From positions 47,979 through 111,978 of the forward strand of contig JABIVD010000061.1 of the NCBI GenBank assembly GCA_018667335.1: a DNA stretch of 64,000 nt, given 5' to 3'. The notes below the pieces were generated by a model, which saw only the letters and a program-made list of their open reading frames with translations, had not been told where the DNA came from and searched no databases. Numbering within the stretch: position 1 is the first letter of the stretch; every line of letters starts with the position of its first letter. The translations under genes and the position numbers were made by a program. This document shows, in pieces, positions 1 through 8,409 of the stretch. The stretch is from Rhodospirillaceae bacterium. GTDB lineage: Bacteria > Pseudomonadota > Alphaproteobacteria > UBA6615.

Positions 1-100
1 CATAGGCCTCGCGCAGCGTGACCCGGGGCGGGCCGAATAGCGCCAGCAGCCAGCGCCAGGTGTCAGGCGACGGGATCAAGGACTTGGGTATAGGTGGCAT
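1..100 (-). CDS. Partial CDS running off the left edge, product unknown
   Basis: An open frame on the minus strand begins with ATG at 98-100 (reads MPPIPKSLIPSPDTW...) and continues through about 33 codons to the window edge without a stop. It overlaps the last 38 bases of the radical SAM gene in another frame, so the two could be translationally coupled. No clear Shine-Dalgarno is seen. The visible residues are too few for a family call. It may instead be chance open frame in GC-rich DNA. Confidence 0.4.
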   Translation of the reverse strand, partial: MPPIPKSLIPSPDTWRWLLALFGPPRVTLREAY

Positions 101-1631
101 CTGATTTTCGGGCGGGGGCGTCCATGGCTGCCATGTTCGCATAAAGCCGGTCGCGCAGGCCCGCGCCGTTGACCTCGCACATGGATTTAAGCTCGCCGTC
201 GATCGGCACCTTGAACGCGCAATGGGAGATGCGTTCGCGCCCGGCGGGCGTGTCGAGCTCGTCGGCGCTCATGAAGTGATGGGCAACGACCGAGAAGCGA
301 TGCAGCTGTGTTCGGCCAACCAGGGCCCGCAGGGCAAACCGCAGCGGCCGGTCCGGTTCGAAGCGCCGGGCCCAGCTCCAGGCGTTCGCGGGGACGTCCC
401 ACAGGAAGAATTTCGGCGCGCGGAGGGCCATACCGGTGATGCGTGCGGCGGCCTCGGCGGGCCGGTCGGCGCGGAAGGTGGCCCCGGCGAAATGGGCGAA
501 CAGCCGGTCGAGAAACCGCCGGTCCCGGGCGCTGCTCTCGGGGCTCAGAGGTAGGAAACGCGAGCCCGTGCCGGTTTCCGCCGTGAGGCCGATCACGAAG
601 CGACTGCAGTCCGGATGCGCCATGAACCATTGATTGGCGGTGAGCCGGTCCCGGTTGCTGTCCTCGATCGCCAGCCCGCGTTCGATCTCGGACCACAGGG
701 CGTCGGCCGTGATCCGGCCGATGCCGTCCTCGGTGCGCCCGACCTGGGCGACCGGCAGCAGTGCGACCATGCGGAACACGTCCGCATTCGTCTGGGCGAA
801 GCGCACGATGTCGCCCACCTCCGGCAGATTGTCCTGTGTCACGGTCACGGTGCTCGCGACCCGCAGCGTGCGGCCGGTCTCGCGGCGGACCCGGCGGATC
901 ATGGCGGCGAACCGCTCGCGCAGCGCCATGAGCTCCGCCTCGCGGGTGGCGTATTTGAAGTCCCGGTCGCGGCGGCCGCGCTGGGTGGTGTCGATGTGCA
1001 GGCTGAGTTCTTCCAGCCCGCCCTCGACCATCAGGCGCTTGAGCAGTTCGGGGTCGCGCAGGAACCCGTCGCCATGGCTCATCAGCATCGGGATCAGCTC
1101 GATGTCGCGCGCATGGCGCAGGATCTCGATCACCTCGTCGGCCGGCCTGAGCGACACTTCGCCGTCGGTCAGCTGCACACTGCCCCCGGGGCCGAGCGCC
1201 GCACGCAGCAGGTCGAGCTGCGCCTTCACGTCGGCCAGGGGGAGTTCGGGGGTGCGGTTGGCGTCGGCGCCCAGGTAGCAGCCGCGGCACGCGAAATCGC
1301 ATTTCGGCATCACGCCGATGGTGGCGCCACAGCCTGCTTCCTGGCGGCCATACATCTGGTTTGTGGTGCGGAAACGCGGGTCGAGCTTTGCCCAGGCCGC
1401 GTTCAGGTGCGCGCGGGTCTCGGGGGACACGGGTGTGCGCAGCAGCCGCCAGAGGCGGCCCGGACCCACCGGTTGTTGGTGCGTGGAGGTTGTCCCCAGA
1501 AATGTCATCGCGTCGCCCACCCTCACGCCCGTTTGTGCAAAATACTGCGGGTCTTCGAGGGGCTTATGTAGCGACCGCCCGGGTGGGCGGGGACTCAACT
1601 TATCGTGTGGGGTGGTCCAGTCGATGTGCAC
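63..1631 (-). CDS. Radical SAM enzyme with extra C-terminal cysteines
   Basis: The protein has about 522 residues. A CxxxCxxC motif at roughly C111, C115 and C118 (sequence CDFACRGCYLG) is the radical SAM iron-sulfur ligand set; C101 lies just before it. An LTDGEVSLR stretch and a following TIM-barrel-like region fit the SAM-binding core. Further cysteines near the C-terminus (CAFKV and SMCEV stretches) could bind a second cluster. The substrate is not apparent; the layout recalls large radical SAM enzymes of the MJ0619/Tes kind, but that is only a resemblance. The start is uncertain: GTG at 1631 sits directly after a hairpin, and an ATG at 1508 with a GAGGG-like ribosome site upstream is an alternative. 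The stop overlaps a possible downstream gene. Confidence 0.8.
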   Translation of the reverse strand: MHIDWTTPHDKLSPRPPGRSLHKPLEDPQYFAQTGVRVGDAMTFLGTTSTHQQPVGPGRLWRLLRTPVSPETRAHLNAAWAKLDPRFRTTNQMYGRQEAGCGATIGVMPKCDFACRGCYLGADANRTPELPLADVKAQLDLLRAALGPGGSVQLTDGEVSLRPADEVIEILRHARDIELIPMLMSHGDGFLRDPELLKRLMVEGGLEELSLHIDTTQRGRRDRDFKYATREAELMALRERFAAMIRRVRRETGRTLRVASTVTVTQDNLPEVGDIVRFAQTNADVFRMVALLPVAQVGRTEDGIGRITADALWSEIERGLAIEDSNRDRLTANQWFMAHPDCSRFVIGLTAETGTGSRFLPLSPESSARDRRFLDRLFAHFAGATFRADRPAEAAARITGMALRAPKFFLWDVPANAWSWARRFEPDRPLRFALRALVGRTQLHRFSVVAHHFMSADELDTPAGRERISHCAFKVPIDGELKSMCEVNGAGLRDRLYANMAAMDAPARKSDATYTQVLDPVA

Positions 1632-1652
1632 GGGCGGGTTTGAAACCCGCCC
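1632..1652. repeat. Perfect 10-bp inverted repeat (hairpin)
   Basis: Arms GGGCGGGTTT and AAACCCGCCC flank a single G, so the folded loop is TTGAA-like. It lies at the 5' edge of the radical SAM gene and beside a larger palindromic element. It may be a dispersed repeat or act as a terminator for upstream minus-strand transcription; no T-run is present. Confidence 0.6.
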
Positions 1653-1666
1653 CTACAGACCAGATG

Positions 1667-1741
1667 CGTCATGCCCGGACTTGATCCGGGCATCTCCTTT
1701 GATGCGGAGACGAGATACGCGGGTCGAGCCCGCGTATGACG
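1667..1741. repeat. REP-like palindromic element, copy 1
   Basis: About 75 bp opens with cgtcat and closes with atgacg, and contains two inner hairpins: GCCCGGA/TCCGGGC around cttga, and ATACGCGGG/CCCGCGTAT around tcgag. A related element lies at 2531-2606 and a half element at 59454-59490. Similar intergenic palindromes are widespread in alphaproteobacterial genomes. Confidence 0.75.
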
Positions 1742-1756
1742 GACTTGGGGGTGCGC

Positions 1757-2446
1757 CTAGCCCAGCGACTTGCCGTAGCGCCAGCGCTCGATGGTGACGT
1801 CGGCGAACACGCCGCCATAGTTGAGCGGCTCGCCGGCCCAGAACTCGTCGCAGGCCGCGCGGTCGGGATACTCCATGATCATCATGGAGCCGATCATCTG
1901 GTTGCCGTCATCGGTGAACATCGGCCCGCGGGCCACATAGCGATCCATCACCGAGGCCTGGTATTTGTGATGGGCCTCGGCGACCGCGGCACGCGCGTCC
2001 TTGGCGTCGGGTATGTCGATCGCGGTGATGGCGAATTGCTGCCAGCCCTCGGTGCGCGGATAGTCCGCCTGGCGCAGCTCCATCGATGACGACCAGCGGG
2101 TGTAGGTCACCTCGCCGAAGATGCCGGCCATGAAGAACGGCTCGGCGGCCAGCCACGCCTCGGCCCCGGCCCGGTCGGGCGCGTCGATCAACGACATGGC
2201 GCCGCAGGCCTCGCCCGCGTCGTCGAGCAGCGGCCCGGAGAAGCGGATTTGGTTGGCGGTCGAGCGCAGATATTCGATGTGTGGCTCGAGGATCGCGGCC
2301 CGGTCGGCACCGGCGTCGGGCTTCATCACCTGGCGGATGATCCAGCACGGGCTCTTGGTGCGGTAATATTCGTCGAGCTCGGCCTTGGACAGGCCGTAGC
2401 GCGGGTCGCCGGGCAGGGCGCCGGACGGGTTGCTGGGATCGGACAT
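1757..2446 (-). CDS. Tandem YCII-domain protein
   Basis: About 229 residues starting at ATG 2446 (MSDPSNPSG...), with AGGGGGAA placed well as ribosome site. Two similar alpha/beta halves are visible, around residues 30-125 and 130-225. Each has an approximately YCII-like pattern: an opening strand, an HIEYLR or HHKYQ helix, a GP(L/M)xDD turn, a strand with D-x-P-D-R-A, and a closing WxxEPxxxxGxF stretch. YCII folds are small dimeric ferredoxin-like domains of mostly unknown enzymatic role, so this is a domain call only. It lies between two palindromic repeats, and the upstream open frame beyond 2446 reads through repeat sequence, which supports the later start. Confidence 0.8.
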   Translation of the reverse strand: MSDPSNPSGALPGDPRYGLSKAELDEYYRTKSPCWIIRQVMKPDAGADRAAILEPHIEYLRSTANQIRFSGPLLDDAGEACGAMSLIDAPDRAGAEAWLAAEPFFMAGIFGEVTYTRWSSSMELRQADYPRTEGWQQFAITAIDIPDAKDARAAVAEAHHKYQASVMDRYVARGPMFTDDGNQMIGSMMIMEYPDRAACDEFWAGEPLNYGGVFADVTIERWRYGKSLG

Positions 2447-2530
2447 GATGGTGGTTCCCCCTGGATAGAATGTTGTTGGCCATATGGTCGCCGTCCGGGC
2501 AGCGGGACGCAAGCCTGCGGGATCCAAAAT

Positions 2531-2606
2531 CGTCATGCCCGGACTTGATCCGGCCAGCATCTTTCGTTGCGGAGCCGGGATGCGTGGGGCGCGCCCGCGC
2601 ATGACG
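2531..2606. repeat. REP-like palindromic element, copy 2
   Basis: It shares the cgtcatgcccggacttgatc opening with copy 1 and ends in gcgcatgacg, again giving two hairpins. The first hairpin is degenerate (ccggccagcat). It sits between the divergent YCII and cupin genes. Confidence 0.7.
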
Positions 2607-2693
2607 AAATTGGAGATTCGCCCGGCGGGGCCATTCCCGTTTAAGCTACGGGGCAACGCTGAAGAGCAACGAAATCAGGGGAGGACACACATC

Positions 2694-3218
2694 ATGGCAC
2701 GCACATTCCGCCGCGTGGTCACCGGCCACAATGACGCCGGCAAATCCATCATCTGGAAGGACGGGCCGGCACCCCAGTCAATCGAGCCGCTGCCGGGCCT
2801 GTTCCTGCACGAATATTGGGAGACCACCGCACCCGCCGACAACACGACCCATGCGGACACCGCGATCCGGGAGAACTCCATCGAGCCCCACGACCCGTCG
2901 GGCACTATTTTTCGGGTCGTCGATTTCCCGCCCGACGAGGTCTGGAAGGGCGCCGATGTGGGCGCGGCCTTCGACGAGATGGGCAGCGGCGGCGCCCATG
3001 ACGGCGACGCTGAGACGGCCGGCATGCACGAGACCCAGACGACCGACTTCGCCATCGTCCTCGAGGGCGAGATGTGGGCGGTCATGGAGGAGGGCGAGAC
3101 CCTGCTCAAGGCCGGTGACGTGCTGGTCCAGCGCGGCACCAACCACGCCTGGTCGAACCGGTCCGACAAGAACGCCGCCATCGCCTTCGTGCTGATCGGC
3201 GCCAAGCCGCGGAGCTAG
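2694..3218 (+). CDS. Cupin-domain protein
   Basis: 174 residues from ATG 2694, preceded by a GGGGAGGA ribosome site. The second half has the small beta-barrel pattern of cupins: a motif-1-like stretch (HETQTTDFAIVLEGE) and a motif-2-like stretch (GDVLVQRGTNHAW), with His residues available for a metal. No catalytic assignment is possible; cupins of this size are often dioxygenase-like or isomerase-like enzymes. The neighbouring YCII, VOC and TauD genes are all small-molecule enzyme folds, which suggests an accessory catabolic area (inference). Confidence 0.8.
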   Translation: MARTFRRVVTGHNDAGKSIIWKDGPAPQSIEPLPGLFLHEYWETTAPADNTTHADTAIRENSIEPHDPSGTIFRVVDFPPDEVWKGADVGAAFDEMGSGGAHDGDAETAGMHETQTTDFAIVLEGEMWAVMEEGETLLKAGDVLVQRGTNHAWSNRSDKNAAIAFVLIGAKPRS

Positions 3219-3223
3219 TTCAC

Positions 3224-3733
3224 GTGTCCAATGCTGCAGCTGTCTCAGTAGTTCTGCGCCTCGTTGGTGTCTGGATCATTGTCCACAACTTGTGGCTTTG
3301 GAGTCTTTTTCCTCAGCTGTTTTCGGAGAATTTTTCGCTCGCTAACAAAGCTTCGATCATAGGTCAGACAGCTTGGTTCCTATTCGGTTTGTTCCTGACG
3401 CTATGGCCGACGGTGTTGGCGAAGCGGATAACTCCAAGGTCCGAACGTGGGCAAGCTGAGACGGATTGGACACCTGAAACCTTTCGTACAGTAGCGTTTC
3501 AGGCAGTCGGCCTTTTCTTTCTCATAAGAGGCTTGGCATCCCAATCCACTTGGGGTGCTGTCTTTCTGATTTTTTCAGTTGAGGATAGAAGCACCGGATG
3601 GGTTAACTTTGGGACGGTCCTGGAGGCTGTCGTCGGGATTGGCGCTGGTATTTGGCTTGTTGTTGGCGCACCGGGCATGAAGCAAATGGTCCGGACTACG
3701 CGCCGGGCTCGATTGGATAACAACCTCCCATGA
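3224..3733 (+). CDS. Putative four-helix membrane protein, AT-richer than neighbours
   Basis: 169 residues from GTG 3224. Hydrophobic segments fall near residues 8-30, 45-65, 90-110 and 130-150, so an integral membrane protein is likely. No family was recognised. Base composition and codon choice differ clearly from both neighbours: many T-ending codons and runs such as tctttttcctc, which suggests recent transfer. Its stop overlaps the VOC gene start by ATGA, so it may be co-translated with that gene. Confidence 0.6.
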   Translation: MSNAAAVSVVLRLVGVWIIVHNLWLWSLFPQLFSENFSLANKASIIGQTAWFLFGLFLTLWPTVLAKRITPRSERGQAETDWTPETFRTVAFQAVGLFFLIRGLASQSTWGAVFLIFSVEDRSTGWVNFGTVLEAVVGIGAGIWLVVGAPGMKQMVRTTRRARLDNNLP

Positions 3734-4134
3734 GTAACCGTATGACTGCCAAGCTCCGCCATTTCGCCCTGTCCGTGCCCGACCCGCAGAAGGCCGCGGC
3801 CTTCTATGAGACCGCACTCGGCATGACCCGGGTTGGCGAGAACGACCATCCCGGTGCGACGGCGATCTATCTCACCGACGGTACGGTCAATCTGGCGTTG
3901 CTGCGCTACAAGACCGAGGAGGCCGCGGGTGGCGACCCGGACAAGTTCGGGGTGCATCACTTCGGCTTCGTCGTCGATGACGTGGCGGACGCGCAGGGCG
4001 AGATCGAGGCGGCCGGCGGCAACTGGCTGATGGGCGAGGCGAAGGACGCCGGGGCGTTCTACGAGATCAAGTTCAGGGACCCGGACGGGGTGCTCTTCGA
4101 CATCAACGAGGGCGGCTGGAAGACGGAGGAGTAG
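3730..4134 (+). CDS. VOC (glyoxalase/bleomycin-resistance) family protein
   Basis: 134 residues. The beta-alpha-beta-beta-beta VOC layout is visible: LRHFALSVPDPQKAAAFYETALG at the start, HHFGFVVDDVADAQ in the second half, and a closing FRDPDGVLFDINE. The second-half HHFGF and the Glu near the end are candidate metal ligands. VOC proteins include lyases, dioxygenases and binding proteins; substrate unknown. The start overlaps the stop of the preceding membrane gene. Confidence 0.85.
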   Translation: MSNRMTAKLRHFALSVPDPQKAAAFYETALGMTRVGENDHPGATAIYLTDGTVNLALLRYKTEEAAGGDPDKFGVHHFGFVVDDVADAQGEIEAAGGNWLMGEAKDAGAFYEIKFRDPDGVLFDINEGGWKTEE

Positions 4135-4137
4135 ACC

Positions 4138-4989
4138 TCACCCCTCCAATGCCACGCCCGCGAGCGTGATCCGGTGCATCAGCCGCCGGTGGCCGTGATA
4201 GTCGTTCAGGGCGAGGTGCCAGGTGGCGCGGTTGTCCCAGAGCGCGATCGAGCCCGGCTCCCATTCGAAGCGATAGATATGCTCGGGGCGCTTGGCGTGC
4301 TCGAAGAGTAGTTGCAGGAGCTCGTCGCTCTCGGCCTCGGGCAACCCATCGATCCGCACCGCAAAATCAGGATTCACATACAGGGATTTGCGGCCCGACA
4401 GGGGATGGCGGATCACCACCGGGTGCCAGACGTCCTGGGTGGCGGCGTCGGGGTTGCCGTAGCGGTCGCCCTGGTCGTTGTCCGGGTCGTTCAGGTGGGC
4501 CGCACCGGCGCCGAACACATGGCGGCTCGAATGCAGCGCCCGCAGGCCGGAGATCCGCTCCCGGATGTCGGCCGGCAGGCTGTCATGGGCGGCGTACATC
4601 CCGGCGAACAGCGTATCGCCGCCCGCGGGCGGGAGTTCCTTCGCCACCAGGATCGAGCCCATGGCGGGCACCTGGTCGTAGCTGTGGTCGGCGTGCCAGG
4701 CGCCGCCGATATTGTCCTTCTGGTCGGCCTCCTTGCGCACTTCGGCGATGTTCGGATAGCCGTCGACGGGCGTGAAGAAGCGGTTGATGACGATGGGCGC
4801 CAGCGCCTCGGCAAACGCGATATGGGCCTCGGGCGTGAGGCTCTGCTCGCGGAAGAACAGGACCCCGTGCGTGCCGAGTGCGGTGCGGAGTGTGTCGGCC
4901 GTTGCCGGGTCCGGCGTCTTGGCCAGGTCGATCCCGGACACGAATGCGCCGACCGGGCCGTCTGTCGCTTGGATGGAAAGGCTCGCCAT
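4138..4989 (-). CDS. TauD/TfdA-family Fe(II)/2-oxoglutarate dioxygenase
   Basis: About 283 residues from ATG 4989 (MASLSIQATDG...). An upstream in-frame ATG at 5022 would add 11 residues and has a weak GGGCGAG ribosome site; homology to the usual family start favours 4989. The iron-binding HxD is in WHADHSYD, and the distal His and the 2-oxoglutarate-binding Arg lie in the C-terminal WDNRATWHLALNDYHGHRRLMHR region. The family hydroxylates sulfonates, aryloxyacids, carnitine precursors and others; no substrate can be read here. It is divergent from the amidohydrolase gene across about 170 bp. Confidence 0.9.
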   Translation of the reverse strand: MASLSIQATDGPVGAFVSGIDLAKTPDPATADTLRTALGTHGVLFFREQSLTPEAHIAFAEALAPIVINRFFTPVDGYPNIAEVRKEADQKDNIGGAWHADHSYDQVPAMGSILVAKELPPAGGDTLFAGMYAAHDSLPADIRERISGLRALHSSRHVFGAGAAHLNDPDNDQGDRYGNPDAATQDVWHPVVIRHPLSGRKSLYVNPDFAVRIDGLPEAESDELLQLLFEHAKRPEHIYRFEWEPGSIALWDNRATWHLALNDYHGHRRLMHRITLAGVALEG

Positions 4990-5159
4990 GGCCGCGATGT
5001 TAGCATTCTTTGGCCGGCCCATAATGTGCTCGCCCGTTGAGCAGATCGTGAAGGGCGCATAGTGAACAGGCATCCGACGTGGGACGTTTCCCTGCATGGG
5101 TCGGGCGCGGTAGTCTGCGGCCAACGAACAATAAAACACCCTTCCGAGGAGACTACGTG

Positions 5160-6530
5160 ATGGCGCGCACACTGATCAAAGGCGGCTGGGTCGTGTCGAT
5201 GGACGACGCGATCGGCGACATTCGCGGCGGGGACGTGCTGATCGAGGACGACCGGATCGTCGAGGTGGGCCGCGACATCGATGGCGGCGATGCGCAGGTG
5301 ATCGACGCATCGAACATGATCGTCAGCCCCGGCATGATCAACATGCACGAGCATACCTGGCAGACCGGCGTGCGCGGCGTGGTCGCCGACTGGACGATGT
5401 TCGAATACTCCCAGCTGATGCATGCGACGGCGGTGCCCCATTTTACCCCCGACGACATCCGGCTCGCCAACCTGTGCGGGGCGCTGAACCAGCTCAACTC
5501 GGGCACCACGACCTTGTTCGACTGGCATCATTGCAACGCGACGACCGATCACACGGATGCGGCGATTGATTCCCTCGAGGAAGCAGGCATCCGCGCGATT
5601 TATGGCCACGGCCAGACCAAGACGGACCCGAAGCCCGGCGAGGCCCCGTTCAACGAGCGGCCACATTCGCGCGAGCGGGTGGAGCGCCTGCGCAAGGGGC
5701 GGTTGTCGTCCGACGACGCGCTGATCACCATGGCCATGTGCATCCAGGGGATCGGCTTCTCGGTCTGGGACTGCATCGAACATGACGTGCGCCTGGCCAA
5801 GGATATGGGCCTGCGCTGGTCCAACCATACCGGCGCCCAGGGCATTCCCCTGTTCGCCGAAAACCCGATCCACCGGCTCGACGAGCTGGGGCTTCTCGGA
5901 CCCGATGCGGACTTCGTGCATGCCAACAACTTCTCCGACGATGAAATCAAGCTGATCATCGACCGGGGCGGCTCGATCACGGTCGCGCCGGAATGCGAGT
6001 GCAACTTCGGCCACGGCAACCCGGCGACCGGGCGCGTGCTCGCGGCGGGCGGCACGCCGTCCTTTGGTGTCGACCTGGAGTCCAACATCTCCGGCGACAT
6101 GTTCTCGGTCGTGCGCTTCTCCCTGCAGCTTGAGCGCGGCATGTACACCGACGCGCGGCCGCGCCCGACCAAGACGATGCCGGAACATCTGAAGACCCGG
6201 GTGGCCCTCGAATGGGCGACCATCGGCAACGCCCGGGCGCTGGGCATGGACGACAGGATCGGCTCCCTGACGCCGGGCAAGCAGGCCGATGTGATCCTGA
6301 CCCGGGGCGACGATCTCAACACCTGCCCGGTGCATGACCCGATCCAGACGCTGGTCTTCATGGCCACGCCGTTCAACGTGGACACGGTCTTCGTCAACGG
6401 CGCGGTGAAGAAGCGCGACGGCAAGCTGATCTATCCCGAGGCGGCCCTGCGTGAGACGCTCACCAAGCTGACCGCGTCCGGTCGCCGCATCCTCGACGCT
6501 GCCGGCGTGATCAAGGCGGCGGCCGAGTAG
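5160..6530 (+). CDS. Amidohydrolase (ATZ/TRZ, cytosine deaminase-like)
   Basis: 456 residues from ATG 5160, with GAGGAGAC upstream. A small N-terminal beta sandwich (ARTLIKGGWVVSMDD) leads to the metal motif MHEHTWQ, further His ligands in NHTGAQG, a VDLESNISGDM stretch, and a C-terminal NARALGMDDRIGSLTPGKQADVIL segment typical of the subfamily that includes chlorohydrolases, SAH/MTA deaminases and guanine deaminase. The second HxH residue, Glu and Asp pattern fits a mononuclear metal deaminase. It is followed after 24 bp by an MFS transporter, suggesting uptake and hydrolysis of an N-containing compound (inference). Confidence 0.88.
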   Translation: MARTLIKGGWVVSMDDAIGDIRGGDVLIEDDRIVEVGRDIDGGDAQVIDASNMIVSPGMINMHEHTWQTGVRGVVADWTMFEYSQLMHATAVPHFTPDDIRLANLCGALNQLNSGTTTLFDWHHCNATTDHTDAAIDSLEEAGIRAIYGHGQTKTDPKPGEAPFNERPHSRERVERLRKGRLSSDDALITMAMCIQGIGFSVWDCIEHDVRLAKDMGLRWSNHTGAQGIPLFAENPIHRLDELGLLGPDADFVHANNFSDDEIKLIIDRGGSITVAPECECNFGHGNPATGRVLAAGGTPSFGVDLESNISGDMFSVVRFSLQLERGMYTDARPRPTKTMPEHLKTRVALEWATIGNARALGMDDRIGSLTPGKQADVILTRGDDLNTCPVHDPIQTLVFMATPFNVDTVFVNGAVKKRDGKLIYPEAALRETLTKLTASGRRILDAAGVIKAAAE

Positions 6531-6554
6531 AGCGACGAAGGCGAGCGCGGCATC

Positions 6555-7721
6555 ATGATGACCAACCGGTGGCTTGTCCTCGGCGCGCTCTTCGTGGCGC
6601 GTTCGGCGCTCGGCTTTCATTTCCAGTCCGTCGCCTCGGTGGCGCCGTTGCTGGTCGAGGATCTCGGCATCGACTTCACGGCGATCGGCACCCTGATCGG
6701 CCTGTTCAGCCTGCTCGGCGTGGTCACGGCCCTGCCGGCGGGGTTCCTGGGTCAGCGGTTCGGTGAGCGCAGGGTCTGCATTTTCGGGCTCGCGCTGATG
6801 ACGCTCGGCGGGTTCGTCATGTGGCTCGGAGACGGGTTCGCCATGATCGCGGTTGGCCGGATGATCGCCGGCACCGGGGGTGTCGTGATCACGGTCATCA
6901 TGGTGAAGATCGTCGGCGACCTGTTCGAGGGCAAGGAGGTCGTCACCGCCATGGCGATCCTGATGAACAGCTGGCCGGTCGGCATCGCCATCGGCCTGTG
7001 GAGCCAGGGCGCGCTGGCAGAAACCTGGGGTTGGCAGGCGGTATTCCTCGTCGCCGGGATCGGTTCCTTCGTCGGCATGCTGCTGGTCGCGGCGGTGTAT
7101 CGGCCGGGGGTGCCGGCGGTCGTGCGGCCGCTGCAGCGCCTCGCCATCACGCGGATGGAGGCGGCCAAGGTCTCGCTCGCGGGCATCGTCTGGGTGCTCT
7201 ACAACGCCGGATACCTGATGGTGCTGTCCTTCGGGCCGGCGATGCTCGTCATGCGCGGGCTCGACGTCGCGGCGGCCGGTCTGCTCATCGCTAACGCGAC
7301 CTTCGTTTACATGTTCGCGATTCCGCTCGGCGGGTGGCTGTCGGAAAAACTCGCCCGTCCCAACCTCGTCATGGTCTCCTGCTTTGCGCTCGGGGCGATC
7401 ACGGTCGCGCTCGTGCCACTCGTCGATTCCCCGTTGATGCTTTTCATCCTCGCGGCGATCTTCATCGGCATCCCGACCGGGAACGTGATGGCACTGACCG
7501 TCGAGACGGTGCCGGCCGAGCATCGCAACACGGGCACCGGCCTGTATCACACCTGGAATCATGCGGGTCTGTTCGTGGGCCCGGCGTTGGCCGGCTGGAT
7601 CGTCACCCAGACCGGCGATCCGGCGACGGCCATGTTCGTCGGCGGCACGACCATGGCCCTCGCCATCGTCGCGCTGGGCGCGCTGCGCGCCTTGCAGTGG
7701 CGCGAAGCCCGTGCCTACTGA
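6555..7721 (+). CDS. MFS transporter
   Basis: 388 residues with about twelve hydrophobic segments split by a central loop near residue 190. The segment after TM2 carries the motif-A-like GFLGQRFGERRV. A GNVMALTVETVPAEHRNTGTG stretch occurs in the C-terminal half, as in many anion/cyanate-type MFS proteins. Inner-membrane location. It lies 24 bp after the amidohydrolase and overlaps the next glycosyltransferase start by 11 bp, so it is probably in the same transcript as the following cluster. Substrate unknown. Confidence 0.88.
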   Translation: MMTNRWLVLGALFVARSALGFHFQSVASVAPLLVEDLGIDFTAIGTLIGLFSLLGVVTALPAGFLGQRFGERRVCIFGLALMTLGGFVMWLGDGFAMIAVGRMIAGTGGVVITVIMVKIVGDLFEGKEVVTAMAILMNSWPVGIAIGLWSQGALAETWGWQAVFLVAGIGSFVGMLLVAAVYRPGVPAVVRPLQRLAITRMEAAKVSLAGIVWVLYNAGYLMVLSFGPAMLVMRGLDVAAAGLLIANATFVYMFAIPLGGWLSEKLARPNLVMVSCFALGAITVALVPLVDSPLMLFILAAIFIGIPTGNVMALTVETVPAEHRNTGTGLYHTWNHAGLFVGPALAGWIVTQTGDPATAMFVGGTTMALAIVALGALRALQWREARAY

Positions 7722-8409
7722 ACCGAGCCTCGGCGTCGTCATCCCCGCGCTGAATGCGGGGCCGGGCCTCGCGCACACACTCGAGGCCCTCGCCGAAGCC
7801 CGGGCAGTTTTCGATCTCGATATCCTGGTCGTCGATGGCGGTTCCGACGACGACACGGTCGCTGTCGCCGAGACCGCCACCGAATCCTGCGGCGCGCGGG
7901 TGATCTCGTCCGCCAGGGGCCGCGGCACCCAGCTCGCGGCGGGCGCAGACGCCGTGCGGGGTGACTGGTTTTTGTTCCTCCATGCCGACACGGTTTTGCA
8001 GGCAGGTTGGGCGCGCGAGCTGGCGGCGTTCATGGCCACCGGGCGTAACCGCGCCGCCTATTTCAGTTTGCGGCTCGACGATGACGCGCCGGGTGCGCGG
8101 CGGATCGAGCGGCTGGTGGCGTGGCGCTGCCGGGTGCTGGGTCTTCCCTATGGCGACCAGGGGCTGGCGCTCGCGCGCGATCTGTATACGGCGTTCGGCG
8201 GCTATCCCGACCAGCCCCTGATGGAGGATGTGTATCTTGCCCGGCGGTTCGGCCGCAGCCGGCTGGTCTGCCTCGAGACGTCAGCGGTGACCTCCGCGCG
8301 GCGGTATCGACAAGGGGGGTACTGGCGACGTCCGTCGCGGAATTTGTTCTGCCTGATGCTGTATCTCCTCGGCGTCCCCGCGCGGATGATTGTCGGGATC
8401 TACCGATGA
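7711..8409 (+). CDS. Family-2 glycosyltransferase, rSAM/selenodomain-associated transferase 2 type (TIGR04283-like)
   Basis: 232 residues from GTG 7711, overlapping the MFS stop. The GT-A fold is evident: GVVIPALNAG at the N-terminus, VVDGGSDDDTV, an ARGRGTQLAAGA stretch, the DxD-like FLFLHADT, and YGDQGLALARD with a downstream PLMEDVYLARR. This arrangement matches the short TIGR04283 transferases that occur with the DUF2064 protein encoded next. The family is linked to radical SAM clusters such as arsenosugar synthesis, but the acceptor here is unknown. A hydrophobic C-terminus suggests membrane association. Confidence 0.85.
   Translation: MPTEPSLGVVIPALNAGPGLAHTLEALAEARAVFDLDILVVDGGSDDDTVAVAETATESCGARVISSARGRGTQLAAGADAVRGDWFLFLHADTVLQAGWARELAAFMATGRNRAAYFSLRLDDDAPGARRIERLVAWRCRVLGLPYGDQGLALARDLYTAFGGYPDQPLMEDVYLARRFGRSRLVCLETSAVTSARRYRQGGYWRRPSRNLFCLMLYLLGVPARMIVGIYR

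Noticed and set aside
4990..8039. Very long minus-strand open frame opposite the amidohydrolase and MFS genes
   Set aside because: Shadow frame caused by high GC; no ribosome site and atypical composition.
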